A DNA stretch of 64,000 nucleotides from assembly GCF_040939125.1 (NCBI RefSeq), contig NZ_CP162495.1, positions 2,356,001 to 2,420,000 on the forward strand. The letters are read 5' to 3'. Origin of the DNA: Clostridium sp. BJN0013 (GTDB lineage: Bacteria; Bacillota; Clostridia; Clostridiales; Clostridiaceae). The position numbers were made by a program, and so were the translations under genes. Below the pieces are notes generated by a model that saw nothing but the letters and a program-made list of their open reading frames with translations, searched no databases and had not been told where the DNA came from. Below are positions 27,736 to 36,504 of the stretch, piece by piece; the first letter of the stretch is position 1, and each line of letters opens with the position of its first letter.

Positions 27736-29397
27736 AACAGAAACTATAAAATAATATAAGGGCTGTTCCCCACTATAACACTGTATATCTATATCATCAT
27801 AGCTGCCTTCAAGCTTCCCTACAAAAGAATTTACTCCATCCTCATTGCAATCCTTACCATAATATATACTTATAAGTTCACTGTTTTCTTTTACCATATG
27901 ACTTATAATTTTATCACATACTTGGAATATATCTTTTCCAACTTTCTCTATTTTGCCTTCTACAAGTCCCAATATATCTCCTGCCTTTATATCTTTTCCA
28001 TCTATTTGAGTATCTCTTACTGCATAGGTGACAGAGCCTGTAGTCACAGTACTTATAGCCTCTTCCATAACACTTATATTTTTCTGTAGTTCCTCTTCAG
28101 GATTGAAAGCTGTTATAGCAGTAATTCCCTGGGGTACCGTTTTAGTAGGTATTACTTTCACAACTTTATCTGAAAGTTCTGCAGCCTGATTGGCGGCCAT
28201 AATTATATTTTTATTATTAGGCAGTACAAATATATTTTCTGCATTTAATTTATTTATACAATTTAATATATCTTCTGTACTAGGATTCATGGTCTGACCA
28301 CCTTCTATTACATAATTCACTCCTAAATCCTGAAATATTCTTTTAATACCCTCTCCTGCAGCTACTGTAATAAAAGCATATTCTTTTCCCTCAACACTTC
28401 CTTCAGAAATATATGCTTCCTCTTCACTATCATTATTTATATCCTCAAGTGGAGTTTTTTCACCATTCACATTTAAAATATTTCTATGCTGTTCTCTCAT
28501 ATTATCAATTTTTATCTTTGACAACTCTCCAAGTTTAATTGCCTGAGACAGTACTTCACCTGGGTCATTACTGTGAATATGAACTTTTAGAACATCTCCA
28601 TCCTTTACTACTACTATGGAATCTCCTATAGTTTGTATCTTATCTTTAAAACTACTTATATCCGAATTTTTAAGATGAATAAAAAATTCAGTACAATATC
28701 CATATTTTATTTCTTCTGATTCCACACTTTTAGCCGAAGATTGAGTTACTACATCTTCAGCTTTCTTTAAATACACTTCCTCTATATCCTCTTTTAAAGC
28801 CTCATACATTCCTTGAAATATAATCAAAAGTCCCATGCCACCTGCATCTACTACTCCTGCTTTTCTAAGTACAGGGAGCATTTCAGGAGTTTTATCCAAT
28901 ATTTTTTTACTATAATCACACACTTCCTGTAAAAGTCCAGTTATATTTTCCTTTTTAGATTTTAAGGCACTATCCCCTGCAGCCCTTATAATAGTTAATA
29001 TAGTACCTTCTGTTGGACGCATAACAGCCTTATATGCAGCCTTTGTACCTTCTTCTAAAGCTACTGCAAATTCTGATGAATTCACCTGATTTTTTCCCTG
29101 GAGTCCATTAGATATGCCTCTAAATATCTGAGAAAGTATTACTCCTGAATTTCCTCTTGCCCCCATAAGGGCTCCTTTAGCTAATTCTTTAGATACATTA
29201 TCTATAGATTTACCTTTTGTATTAGATATTTCTATTACCGCATTTTTAAGAGTCATAGACATATTGGTCCCTGTATCTCCATCTGGTACAGGAAATACAT
29301 TTAGAGAATTCACAAAATCTTTTTGCTCTTCTAGTTTGTTACTAGCGTTTACAACCATATTGTAAAAACGCTGTCCATCTATACTTAAGTATTCCAT
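27730..29397 (-). CDS. DAK-domain protein, FakA/YloV type
   Basis: 555 residues. The N-terminal DAK2 (DhaL) domain has VFPVPDGDTGTNMSMT, whose aspartates bind Mg-ATP, and GALMGARGNSGVILSQI. A middle domain contains HIHSNDPG and the C-terminal part the DegV-like fold. In Staphylococcus FakA phosphorylates fatty acids bound to FakB. No fakB/degV gene is in the window, so that activity is inferred from family only. It follows the Asp23 gene by 17 bases. Confidence 0.9.
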   Translation of the reverse strand: MEYLSIDGQRFYNMVVNASNKLEEQKDFVNSLNVFPVPDGDTGTNMSMTLKNAVIEISNTKGKSIDNVSKELAKGALMGARGNSGVILSQIFRGISNGLQGKNQVNSSEFAVALEEGTKAAYKAVMRPTEGTILTIIRAAGDSALKSKKENITGLLQEVCDYSKKILDKTPEMLPVLRKAGVVDAGGMGLLIIFQGMYEALKEDIEEVYLKKAEDVVTQSSAKSVESEEIKYGYCTEFFIHLKNSDISSFKDKIQTIGDSIVVVKDGDVLKVHIHSNDPGEVLSQAIKLGELSKIKIDNMREQHRNILNVNGEKTPLEDINNDSEEEAYISEGSVEGKEYAFITVAAGEGIKRIFQDLGVNYVIEGGQTMNPSTEDILNCINKLNAENIFVLPNNKNIIMAANQAAELSDKVVKVIPTKTVPQGITAITAFNPEEELQKNISVMEEAISTVTTGSVTYAVRDTQIDGKDIKAGDILGLVEGKIEKVGKDIFQVCDKIISHMVKENSELISIYYGKDCNEDGVNSFVGKLEGSYDDIDIQCYSGEQPLYYFIVSVE

Positions 29398-29414
29398 TTT
29401 TACGAATTACCTCC

Positions 29415-29765
29415 CTAGACTCTAACACCCTGAACATTTACAGTAATAGTTGAAACCTTCAGTCCTGTGTAGTTTTCTACATTATATTTTATCCTCTGTA
29501 TTATATTATTTGCAATTACAGATATTTTTGTTCCATATTCTAATATTATATAAAGTTCTATCATTAATTCATTATCTTTAGAACGAATTTTTACTCCTCT
29601 GCTTAAATTTTCGCCCTTTATTAATTCCCAAAAACCATCCTTTGCATTCTTGGAAGCCATACCCACTACTCCATAGCATTCCATAGTTGATAATCCAACT
29701 ATATTAGCAACTACTTCCTCTGAATAATCGATATAGCCATTTTCTCCAACAATACTACCTATCAT
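29415..29765 (-). CDS. Asp23/YloU family protein
   Basis: 116 residues with the Asp23 core (YSEEVVANIVGLSTMECYGVVGM, then ELYIILEYGTKISVIANNI and VNVQGVRV). Family members are membrane-surface or stress-related proteins; the YloU branch always precedes the FakA-like gene, as here. ATG at 29765 follows AAGGAGG. Upstream, ldh lies between this gene and rpmB, which are adjacent in many Firmicutes. Confidence 0.9.
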   Translation of the reverse strand: MIGSIVGENGYIDYSEEVVANIVGLSTMECYGVVGMASKNAKDGFWELIKGENLSRGVKIRSKDNELMIELYIILEYGTKISVIANNIIQRIKYNVENYTGLKVSTITVNVQGVRV

Positions 29766-29865
29766 ATAAAAACCTCCTTACATTCCTATAATACCATAAA
29801 CATATTTTATATTAAACAAAGTATTTATTCAACCTACAATAGTTTTAAGTAAAATTCTAGAAAAA

Positions 29866-29900
29866 AACCATTAATTAGAGTATACTTCTAATTAATGGTT
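29866..29900 (-). terminator. strong terminator after ldh
   Basis: Minus strand AACCATTAATTAGA pairs with TCTAATTAATGGTT around a short loop, followed by seven Ts. It begins 8 bases after the ldh stop. Confidence 0.85.
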
Positions 29901-29908
29901 AAAATCAA

Positions 29909-30856
29909 TTAAATATTTAAATGTTCTATTATTTTTTTTAATATTTGTGCAGAATTTTCAAGAGCTTTAGATTCATTTTCATCTAAAGGAATTTGCAGTA
30001 TGCTCTTTACTCCCGAAGAGCCAATAATACAAGGAACTCCCATAAAAACTCCTTTAATTCCATATTCTCCATTTAACAGAGTGGATGTTGTTAATATAGA
30101 ATTTTCATCTCTAAATAGTGCTTCTACAATTCTCTTTACTGAAAGTGCAATAGCATAATAGGTAGAACCTTTTCTATTTATTACCTCATAGGCAGCTTTT
30201 CTCACACAGTTTAATATTTTTTCTTGATATTCTTTACTAAAATCCTTATGGATAAGCCTGTAATACTCTTCTAAAGGTATACCATTAATTGAAGTCAAAC
30301 TCCATGCAGCTATTTCTGAATCTCCATGTTCACCCATTACATAACTATGGACATCTCTAATATCCACATCAAGTTCATCACTCACCATATACCTTAATCG
30401 TGAGGTATCCAGAACTGTTCCTGAGCCTATTATTCTATTTTCAGGAAATCCTGACAGTTTATAAGTTATATATGTAAGTATATCTACGGGATTTGAAACA
30501 ACTAAAAGTATAGAATTAGAACTATATTTTACAATCTCAGTTATTATGGATTTAAATATAATATAGTTTTTATCAATTAATTCAAGTCTAGTTTGGCCGG
30601 ATTTTTGTGCAGTTCCTGCTGTTATTATGACTATGTTGGAATCCTTAGTATCTTTATAATCCCTTGCTCTTACAGATACAGGCTTCACAAAAGACTGACC
30701 CTGTGCTAAATCCATAGCTTCACCTTCAGCTTTAGCTTTGTTTACATCCACAATTACAATCTCAGAGGCCAATCCAGACATCATAATGGCAAAGGCCGTA
30801 CTTGAGCCCACAAAGCCAGCGCCAACTATTGATATCTTATTACTATTTATTCTCAT
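29909..30856 (-). CDS. ldh: L-lactate dehydrogenase
   Basis: Reduces pyruvate to lactate with NADH. The nucleotide fold starts [12 protein letters not shown], the substrate loop reads [13 protein letters not shown] with Gln at the specificity site (lactate rather than malate), and the catalytic region contains VMGEHGDSE. About 315 residues. The ATG at 30856 has GGAGGTG about 9-10 bases upstream; the earlier TTG start would overlap that site. It stands alone with its own terminator, inserted between rpmB and the Asp23 gene. Malate dehydrogenase is the main alternative but the Gln argues against it. Confidence 0.92.
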   Translation of the reverse strand: MRINSNKISIVGAGFVGSSTAFAIMMSGLASEIVIVDVNKAKAEGEAMDLAQGQSFVKPVSVRARDYKDTKDSNIVIITAGTAQKSGQTRLELIDKNYIIFKSIITEIVKYSSNSILLVVSNPVDILTYITYKLSGFPENRIIGSGTVLDTSRLRYMVSDELDVDIRDVHSYVMGEHGDSEIAAWSLTSINGIPLEEYYRLIHKDFSKEYQEKILNCVRKAAYEVINRKGSTYYAIALSVKRIVEALFRDENSILTTSTLLNGEYGIKGVFMGVPCIIGSSGVKSILQIPLDENESKALENSAQILKKIIEHLNI

Positions 30857-30984
30857 TATAAACTGCACCTCCAAATTATTAATTAGTTGTGATTATATAA
30901 CTAATAATTACAATTATCCACATATAAATATTAAAATTTTACTTTTAATAGTATGCCTAATACTGAAGAAAATTATATATTTAC

Positions 30985-31014
30985 TTGCACATATTATACA
31001 TTCTGTGGTAAAAT
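30985..31014 (+). promoter_or_regulatory. promoter of rpmB
   Basis: TTGCAC (30985-30990), 18-base spacer, TAAAAT (31009-31014), about 45 bases before the rpmB start, which itself has AAGGAGGTG. Confidence 0.65.
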
Positions 31015-31057
31015 AATGTGTGTTTAAGTTCAGAGACTGTTAAGGAGGTGTTTTCAA

Positions 31058-31249
31058 ATGTCCAAGAAATGTGATATATGCGGAAAAGGCGTTGTATTTG
31101 GTGTACAGTATAGTCATTCACATCGTCAATCTAAAAGAACCTGGTCTCCAAATATAAGAAAGATTAAAGCTATAGTGAAGGGAACACCAAAAACTATACA
31201 TGTTTGTACAAGATGCCTTCGTTCAGGAAAGGTTCAACGTGCTATATAA
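31058..31249 (+). CDS. rpmB: 50S ribosomal protein L28
   Basis: 63 residues, starting MSKKCDICGKGVVFG, with SHRQSKRTWSPN in the middle and CTRCLRSGKV near the end. Two CxxC pairs make this the zinc-binding form. It is the only ribosomal gene here on the plus strand, divergent from ldh and convergent with spoVM, as in Bacillus. A bidirectional terminator follows. Confidence 0.96.
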   Translation: MSKKCDICGKGVVFGVQYSHSHRQSKRTWSPNIRKIKAIVKGTPKTIHVCTRCLRSGKVQRAI

Positions 31250-31251
31250 AA

Positions 31252-31293
31252 AACAAAAATGCAGTTGTTATGCACAATTGCATTTTTGTTTTA
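31252..31293. terminator. bidirectional terminator between rpmB and spoVM
   Basis: AACAAAAATGCAGTTGT (31252-31268) pairs with ACAATTGCATTTTTGTT (31274-31290), giving a 17-bp stem with one wobble. Runs of Ts follow on both strands, serving convergent rpmB and spoVM. Confidence 0.85.
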
Positions 31294-31300
31294 ACTAATA

Positions 31301-31372
31301 CTACTTTTTTTTAGTAAAAAATTTTATAATTGCAGATAGAGCACTGGGAAGCTTAAATGCAATAATTTTCAT
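31301..31372 (-). CDS. spoVM: stage V sporulation protein M
   Basis: A 23-residue peptide, far below usual gene-calling limits, starting ATG at 31372 after AAGGAGG and ending TAG at 31301. It reads MKIIAFKLPSALSAII, then a basic tail. The KLP with proline at position 9 matches Bacillus SpoVM, where Pro9 and the amphipathic helix let the peptide sense the convex forespore membrane and anchor SpoIVA and the coat. Position next to rpmB, after prkC-rsgA-rpe-thiN, is also as in Bacillus. spoIVA, its partner, is at 46980 in this window. Confidence 0.88.
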   Translation of the reverse strand: MKIIAFKLPSALSAIIKFFTKKK

Positions 31373-31384
31373 TAAACTACCTCC

Positions 31385-31555
31385 TTATTTATGACATTCT
31401 ATCAAGTACCATCCACAATAAATTAATCCAGCTCCTGCAGCTATTATCCAACCCCATATAGGGATAATAATTGTCATTAAAAACCCAGCACCTATACACA
31501 CAGCTGCCAATCCTATTTTCTTTTTAGTTCTTCTTCTAAAACTTCTTTTTTTCAC
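31385..31555 (-). CDS. small membrane protein upstream of spoVM
   Basis: 56 residues from GTG 31555, with GGGGA 7 bases upstream, to TAA at 31385. The N-terminus is highly basic (KKRSFRRRTKKK), then two hydrophobic segments, LAAVCIGAGFLMTIIIPIW and GWIIAAGAGLIYCGWYL, form a hairpin or two helices. It ends 12 bases before spoVM, and the AAGGAGG of spoVM comes right after its stop, so the two are probably co-transcribed. I do not know the family; a sporulation role is inferred only from the neighbour. Confidence 0.7.
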   Translation of the reverse strand: MKKRSFRRRTKKKIGLAAVCIGAGFLMTIIIPIWGWIIAAGAGLIYCGWYLIECHK

Positions 31556-31583
31556 GTTATTATCCCCACGAATTGCTTTATAC

Positions 31584-31612
31584 TATTATATGCTGTTCCT
31601 CCTTATATGTTA
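31584..31612 (-). promoter_or_regulatory. possible mother-cell sigma promoter for the spoVM pair
   Basis: Minus strand GCATATAATA fits the -10 of SigK/SigE-type promoters, with ACATATA upstream at somewhat short spacing. It lies about 30 bases before the GTG of the 56-residue gene. Weak evidence, since AT-rich DNA gives such matches by chance. Confidence 0.3.
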
Positions 31613-31654
31613 CCAATATTTTTTAATACAGGAGCTATTATATTTAAATTAAAA

Positions 31655-32290
31655 CTACTCTCTGGACCTTATTAAAAGTAATTTTCCATCATCAAATATT
31701 ATATTTACATCCTTATCTAAGAATTCATTAGATACTGTCCTCCCATCTCCTATATACAAATTATAATGATCTAGCTTATATTTTGCCCCTATTATGCTTA
31801 AATTTTTAACACAGTCACAATATGCATGAAGGGAAAAAGTTTGTCCTCGACATCCTTTTATTACCTTAGAATTATCTAATAATTCCATAATATTATTTTT
31901 ATCCTTTATACATGCCTTAATATTTAAATGATTACACTTTAAAAGCATTCCTAAATTAGCAAAAACATGATCTAATCTACTTCCTGTACATCCAGTAAAT
32001 ATTATTTCATCTGCTCTTAAATCTACAGCCTTATTTAAGGCAATTTCAGTATCTGTAAAATTTTTGTCCCTGGGATATTTCTCTATTTTACAATTATTGC
32101 TTTTAAAAAACATCAATGCCTCTCCATCTATAGAATCAAAATCTCCTACAAGATATTCTGGTATAATTTTATAATTATAAAGACAATTTCCTCCCCCATC
32201 TGCACAAATTATCAGTGGATTATCCTTAATTTGTTCCTGAACAAGTTCTCTGGAGGGTGCAGTTCCCCCAGATACTATAAGTACTTTCAT
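31655..32290 (-). CDS. thiN: thiamine pyrophosphokinase
   Basis: Transfers pyrophosphate from ATP to thiamine, making the coenzyme TPP. 211 residues. ICADGGGNCLYNYKIIPEYLVGDFDSI contains the acidic metal-binding DFDS motif, followed by DKNFTDTEIALNKA and GCTGSRLDHVFANL, all family landmarks. It starts one base after rpe stops, so is translationally linked to it, in the Firmicute order rsgA-rpe-thiN. Confidence 0.94.
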   Translation of the reverse strand: MKVLIVSGGTAPSRELVQEQIKDNPLIICADGGGNCLYNYKIIPEYLVGDFDSIDGEALMFFKSNNCKIEKYPRDKNFTDTEIALNKAVDLRADEIIFTGCTGSRLDHVFANLGMLLKCNHLNIKACIKDKNNIMELLDNSKVIKGCRGQTFSLHAYCDCVKNLSIIGAKYKLDHYNLYIGDGRTVSNEFLDKDVNIIFDDGKLLLIRSRE

Positions 32291-32291
32291 A

Positions 32292-32942
32292 TTAAATTTC
32301 CTCTCTTAACAACTTTATATTCTCTTCTATAGTTCCTCCCTTAAATACAGATGAGCCTGCCACTATTACATTAGCCCCGCTATGCACCACTTCAGCTATA
32401 TTATCTTTAGTAATACCTCCATCTACTTCTATCATTAAATTTTTATTATATTTATCTGCCAACTCTTTAACATGACCAATCTTACTGTTACAATACTCTA
32501 TATATTTTTGACCTCCAAAACCAGGATTTACAGACATAATAAGTACCATATCCAATTTAGGTATTAAATACTTTATATTATCCACTAAAGTAGCGGGATT
32601 CAATGCCACTGCGGCTTTAACTCCCAGGCTTTTTATATAATCTATAGTCCTATCCAAATGTCTATCCGCTTCAAAATGTACTGTTATAATATCTGCTCCT
32701 TCATCTACAAAATCCTTTACATACCTTACAGGTTCTTCTATCATTAAATGTACATCAAAGGGGATTTTTGTAAGATGTTTTATACTTTTAATAACAGGTA
32801 TTCCAAAACTTATATTTGGCACAAAACTTCCATCCATCACATCTACATGTACCAAATCTGCCCCATATTTATCTAAAGATTTTATTTCTTCTCCTAATTT
32901 TGAAAAATCTGCAGATAATATCGAAGGTGCTATTTTTATCAT
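32292..32942 (-). CDS. rpe: ribulose-phosphate 3-epimerase
   Basis: Interconverts ribulose 5-phosphate and xylulose 5-phosphate in the pentose phosphate pathway. A TIM barrel with KIAPSILSADFSKLGEE at the N-terminus, VHVDVMDGSFVPNISFG with the metal-binding His and Asp, MSVNPGFGGQKYIE, and EVDGGI. 216 residues, normal length. It lies between rsgA (41 bases) and thiN (1 base). Confidence 0.97.
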   Translation of the reverse strand: MIKIAPSILSADFSKLGEEIKSLDKYGADLVHVDVMDGSFVPNISFGIPVIKSIKHLTKIPFDVHLMIEEPVRYVKDFVDEGADIITVHFEADRHLDRTIDYIKSLGVKAAVALNPATLVDNIKYLIPKLDMVLIMSVNPGFGGQKYIEYCNSKIGHVKELADKYNKNLMIEVDGGITKDNIAEVVHSGANVIVAGSSVFKGGTIEENIKLLREEI

Positions 32943-32983
32943 AGGTAATTTCTCTCCTTCTTTATACCAGTATACTTAATAAT

Positions 32984-33847
32984 TTAGTATTTCTTTCTAC
33001 TACTAATCTCATTTAAAGTTTTAACATAAAAATCATATCTTCTTTTATTTATTTTCCCATTATCAAGGGCTAACTTGATAGCACAGTCAGGTTCTTTGTA
33101 ATGAACACATCCCTTAAATCTACACATGCCTATAAATTCTATAAATTCTGGAAAGCAATATTGAAGCTCCTCTTTAGTTATATGACCTATATCTAATGAA
33201 GAAAAACCTGGTGTATCCACCATAAATCCATCTTTCAATTCTATTATCTCACTATGCCTTGTGGTATGTTTTCCTCTATTTAACTTATGGCTTATTTGTC
33301 CGGTCTCCATAAGCTCCTTTCCATAGATGGCATTTAAAATAGTAGATTTCCCTACTCCTGAAGGTCCACATAAAACCGTGATATTATCTTTTAATTTTCC
33401 CTTAACCTTATCAATTCCATATCCTTCTTTAGCTTTTAAAAATATTACCTCATATCCTATATTGTTTACCATATCTATAGCATGTAATTTCTTTTTCTCA
33501 TCAGCTAAATCTAATTTGTTAAAACACACCACAGGTTTTAAATTATTAAATTCACAGCTTATAAGAAATTTATTCAATAGATCTTCATTTATCTCTGGAT
33601 AATTAAATGCAAATACTACCAGTGCCTGGGTTATATTAGCTACAGCAGGTCTTTTCAACTGACTTACTCTAGGATAAATTTCATCAATAACTCCTTGATT
33701 TTTTTCCAGTTCTATTTCCACTTCATCTCCTACCATAGGGGATAATCCATTATATCTGAATTTTCCCCTTGCCTTACATTCAATTATGCCATTATCAGTT
33801 CTTACATAATAGAATCCTCCTATTCCTTTCATTATAGTTCCCCGCAT
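32984..33847 (-). CDS. rsgA: ribosome small-subunit GTPase RsgA
   Basis: Circularly permuted GTPase acting late in 30S assembly. An N-terminal OB fold, G4 CFNKLDLAD near residue 118, then G1 [14 protein letters not shown] and G3 DTPGFSSLD, and a C-terminal zinc site [14 protein letters not shown]. About 287 residues. ATG at 33847 comes 4 bases after AGGAGG; a second ATG five codons later is possible. It follows prkC by 28 bases, and in Bacillus RsgA is itself a PrkC substrate. Confidence 0.95.
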   Translation of the reverse strand: MRGTIMKGIGGFYYVRTDNGIIECKARGKFRYNGLSPMVGDEVEIELEKNQGVIDEIYPRVSQLKRPAVANITQALVVFAFNYPEINEDLLNKFLISCEFNNLKPVVCFNKLDLADEKKKLHAIDMVNNIGYEVIFLKAKEGYGIDKVKGKLKDNITVLCGPSGVGKSTILNAIYGKELMETGQISHKLNRGKHTTRHSEIIELKDGFMVDTPGFSSLDIGHITKEELQYCFPEFIEFIGMCRFKGCVHYKEPDCAIKLALDNGKINKRRYDFYVKTLNEISSRKKY

Positions 33848-33875
33848 AATTCCTCCTAATATTTAATATATTATT

Positions 33876-35789
33876 CTATTCCTTTTGTGATGTACCAGAG
33901 CCACCGCCATTATTGGAACCTCCGCTGTTATTTGAGCCATCTCCGTTATTTGAGCCATCTCCATTGTTTGAGCCTCCACCGTTATTTGAGTCATCTCCAT
34001 TGTTTGAGCTTTCTCCATTATTTGAGTCACTGCCGCTGCTTGAACCACTGCCACTACTTGAACCTCCTCCATTATTTGAAATTTCACCTTCAGTTTTTGG
34101 TTCAGTATACTTATAGTAGTTCAAGGTAACCGTAGTACCCTCTTTAACTTGCTGTGATGCACCTATACTTTGGCTAGTTACAATTCCATCTTGAGATTTA
34201 TCCGAAGTATCTATAGGATTTCTTGCAACTTTAAGTCCTGCATTTGCCATTATAGAAGCTGCATCTTCTATACTTTTTCCATAAACATTAGGTACTGTTA
34301 CATATTTAACTTCTGGTCCCTTGCTTATTACAAGATTCACTTTTGTATTATTTTCTGCTTTTGAATCCGCTTCAGGATTCTGACTTATAACTTGATTCCA
34401 TGCCACTGTATTACTATATCTAGAAGATATAGTTCCTACACTAAATCCGCTGTTTGTTATGATATCTTTTGCTGTATCTAGATCTAAACCAACTACACTT
34501 GGAACCACCTGAGTAGCAGGTCCCTCACTTACAATCACCCTTACCTCTGAGTTTACTTTTACTTTTGTTCCCGGTTTAGGAAAACATTGAATTACTGTAC
34601 CTTGTGGTTTATCACTTTTTTCAGTTGCACTTACCACAAAGCTTAATTTCTTACTCTGTACAAGTTTTTTGGCTTCATCCTGCTTCATACCTACTATACT
34701 TGGCACTGCAACTTCACTTGAACTGCTAGATATCTTATTATAAAAATATCCTGAAACTCCACCTATAACTATTACAAGCATAAATAAAGCTATTATAAGT
34801 ATAATTTTCTTTTTCTTGGGATCCAATGCTATCTTATTTTTAAATCTATCTATTGCTCCTTCTTCATAATCATAGTAATCATCCTCATTTTTATACTCAT
34901 CATTTACGTCCACAGGATCCATTATACGGGTCATATCTTTATTAAAATCATCATTTAATAAATTTAATTTTTGATTATTTTCTATCTTCTGCAAATCCAA
35001 AAGCATATCTTCCATAGTCTGATATCTTCTTATAGGTTCTTTCTCTACAGCCTTTAAAATCAATTTATTTAAACTTTCAGGTATATTGTCATTTAACTGA
35101 TTAGGTGGAACTACAGGTTCCTGTATATGTTTTAACGCTATAGATACTGGACTTTCTGCATCATAGGGTACCCGACCTGTAACCATTTCGTACATAACTA
35201 TGCCAAGAGAATATATATCTGTTCTAAAATCCAAAAAACTTCCTTTTGCCTGCTCAGGAGAAAAATAATGTGCAGAGCCCATTATTTTATTTGAATTAGT
35301 TATTGTAACAGAATTTGAAGCCTTTGCGATTCCAAAATCAGTTACTTTTACTATTCCATCTTCTGTTACAAGAATATTATGTGGTTTTATATCTCTATGT
35401 ATAATATTGTTTTTATGAGCACATTTTAAAGCTTTAGTTATTTGAATAGCTATTTCTACAGCTCTATCTGGAAGTATCTTTCCTTCTTCTCTTATTATCT
35501 GCTTTAAAGTTCTTCCTGTAACACATTCCATAACAATATAGTTTATATCCCCCTGAGAGCCTACATCATATATATTTACTATATTATTATCTGAAAGACT
35601 GGCAGCTGCTGTAGCTTCTCTTTTAAATTTTTCCACAAATTCTCCATCACTTGAAAACTGCTCTTTAAGAATTTTCACTGCTACATTTCTATTGAGAAGA
35701 TTGTCTTTAGCTTTATATACAACAGCCATACCTCCTTCTCCTATTTTTTTCAATAGCTCATATCTATTTCCCAGCACAGTCCCTATCAT
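33876..35789 (-). CDS. prkC: membrane Ser/Thr protein kinase PrkC with PASTA repeats
   Basis: Kinase that senses peptidoglycan fragments and phosphorylates growth, translation and germination targets. An N-terminal kinase domain (IGEGGMAVVYKAKD, HRDIKPHNILV, DFGIAKA) covers about 10-265, one membrane helix (IILIIALFMLVIVIGGVSGYF) is near 330-350, and three PASTA domains span about 362-565. A tail of about 60 residues of SNNGxG-type repeats follows. ATG at 35789 follows AAGGAG and overlaps the end of prpC by 26 bases, which couples kinase and phosphatase. Confidence 0.96.
   Translation of the reverse strand: MIGTVLGNRYELLKKIGEGGMAVVYKAKDNLLNRNVAVKILKEQFSSDGEFVEKFKREATAAASLSDNNIVNIYDVGSQGDINYIVMECVTGRTLKQIIREEGKILPDRAVEIAIQITKALKCAHKNNIIHRDIKPHNILVTEDGIVKVTDFGIAKASNSVTITNSNKIMGSAHYFSPEQAKGSFLDFRTDIYSLGIVMYEMVTGRVPYDAESPVSIALKHIQEPVVPPNQLNDNIPESLNKLILKAVEKEPIRRYQTMEDMLLDLQKIENNQKLNLLNDDFNKDMTRIMDPVDVNDEYKNEDDYYDYEEGAIDRFKNKIALDPKKKKIILIIALFMLVIVIGGVSGYFYNKISSSSSEVAVPSIVGMKQDEAKKLVQSKKLSFVVSATEKSDKPQGTVIQCFPKPGTKVKVNSEVRVIVSEGPATQVVPSVVGLDLDTAKDIITNSGFSVGTISSRYSNTVAWNQVISQNPEADSKAENNTKVNLVISKGPEVKYVTVPNVYGKSIEDAASIMANAGLKVARNPIDTSDKSQDGIVTSQSIGASQQVKEGTTVTLNYYKYTEPKTEGEISNNGGGSSSGSGSSSGSDSNNGESSNNGDDSNNGGGSNNGDGSNNGDGSNNSGGSNNGGGSGTSQKE
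33885..34075 (-). repeat. 18-bp tandem coding repeats in the prkC tail
   Basis: About eight degenerate 18-base units encode SNNGDG/SNNGGG-like hexapeptides at the extracellular end of PrkC, preceded by a GS-rich stretch. Near-identical units at the DNA level make length change by slippage likely. Open frames on the other strand in this stretch are by-products of the repeat. Confidence 0.85.
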
Positions 35790-36504
35790 CTTTACACTCT
35801 CCTTCAAATACAATAACTGATATATTATCTCTCCCGCCCCTAAGGTTACTTAGCTCTATTAGCTGTCTACAGCTATTTTCATTATCATTTTTTACTATTA
35901 TATCATACATCTCATTCATGCTTACCCCGTTGGATAATCCATCAGTACATAGTATTACTTTTCTTACCTCTTGAAGATTTACCTTAAAAATATCTACTTC
36001 TACAGATATATTAGTTCCAATAGCCCTTGTTATTATATTTTTATTGGGATGTATAGCTGCTTCTTCTTCAGTTATACTACCCTCATCTACCAGCTGTTGT
36101 ACAAGGGAGTGATCTTTAGTTATTTTTGTAATTCCACTATAACTTATTGTATAACATCCACTATCACCTACATTAGCCACTACCATTTCACCACTTTTAA
36201 CTAAACAAGCTGTGATAGTTGTCCCCATTCCACCAAATTTTTTATTAGTCCTAGACAGCTTATAAATTTTGTCATTTGCTAGATTTATGGCATTTAGCAA
36301 ATCACCTTTCATATCTATTTCCTCTTTAGACTTTATATAAGAGATAGTTGTTTCTACCGCAATTTTACTTGCTACTTCTCCTGCATTATGACCTCCCATC
36401 CCATCTGCTATTACATATATCCCCAAACCTTCACTTTTATAGAAATCTGCAAAGTCTTCGTTTAATTTTCTTACTCTACCTACGTCTGACAAGAGCCCCA
36501 CCAT
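35764..36504 (-). CDS. prpC: PP2C-type protein phosphatase PrpC
   Basis: Mn-dependent Ser/Thr phosphatase that reverses Prk[47 protein letters not shown] and [10 protein letters not shown] are the standard PP2C motifs with the metal-binding aspartates. 246 residues. It overlaps rlmN upstream by 29 bases and prkC downstream by 26 bases, so the three are tightly coupled. Starts at ATG 36504 after GGGTG. Confidence 0.96.
   Translation of the reverse strand: MVGLLSDVGRVRKLNEDFADFYKSEGLGIYVIADGMGGHNAGEVASKIAVETTISYIKSKEEIDMKGDLLNAINLANDKIYKLSRTNKKFGGMGTTITACLVKSGEMVVANVGDSGCYTISYSGITKITKDHSLVQQLVDEGSITEEEAAIHPNKNIITRAIGTNISVEVDIFKVNLQEVRKVILCTDGLSNGVSMNEMYDIIVKNDNENSCRQLIELSNLRGGRDNISVIVFEGECKDDRDCAGK

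Noticed and set aside
30857-30984. Rex-type operator upstream of ldh
   Set aside because: AT-rich segments such as TTGTAATTATTAG only loosely resemble the Rex site; the symmetry is not good enough to report.
33887-34129. Plus-strand open frames with repeated LFEPSP / CLSHL motifs
   Set aside because: They are the antisense reading of the 18-bp repeats in the prkC tail; no ribosome binding site, and the repeat explains the open frames.
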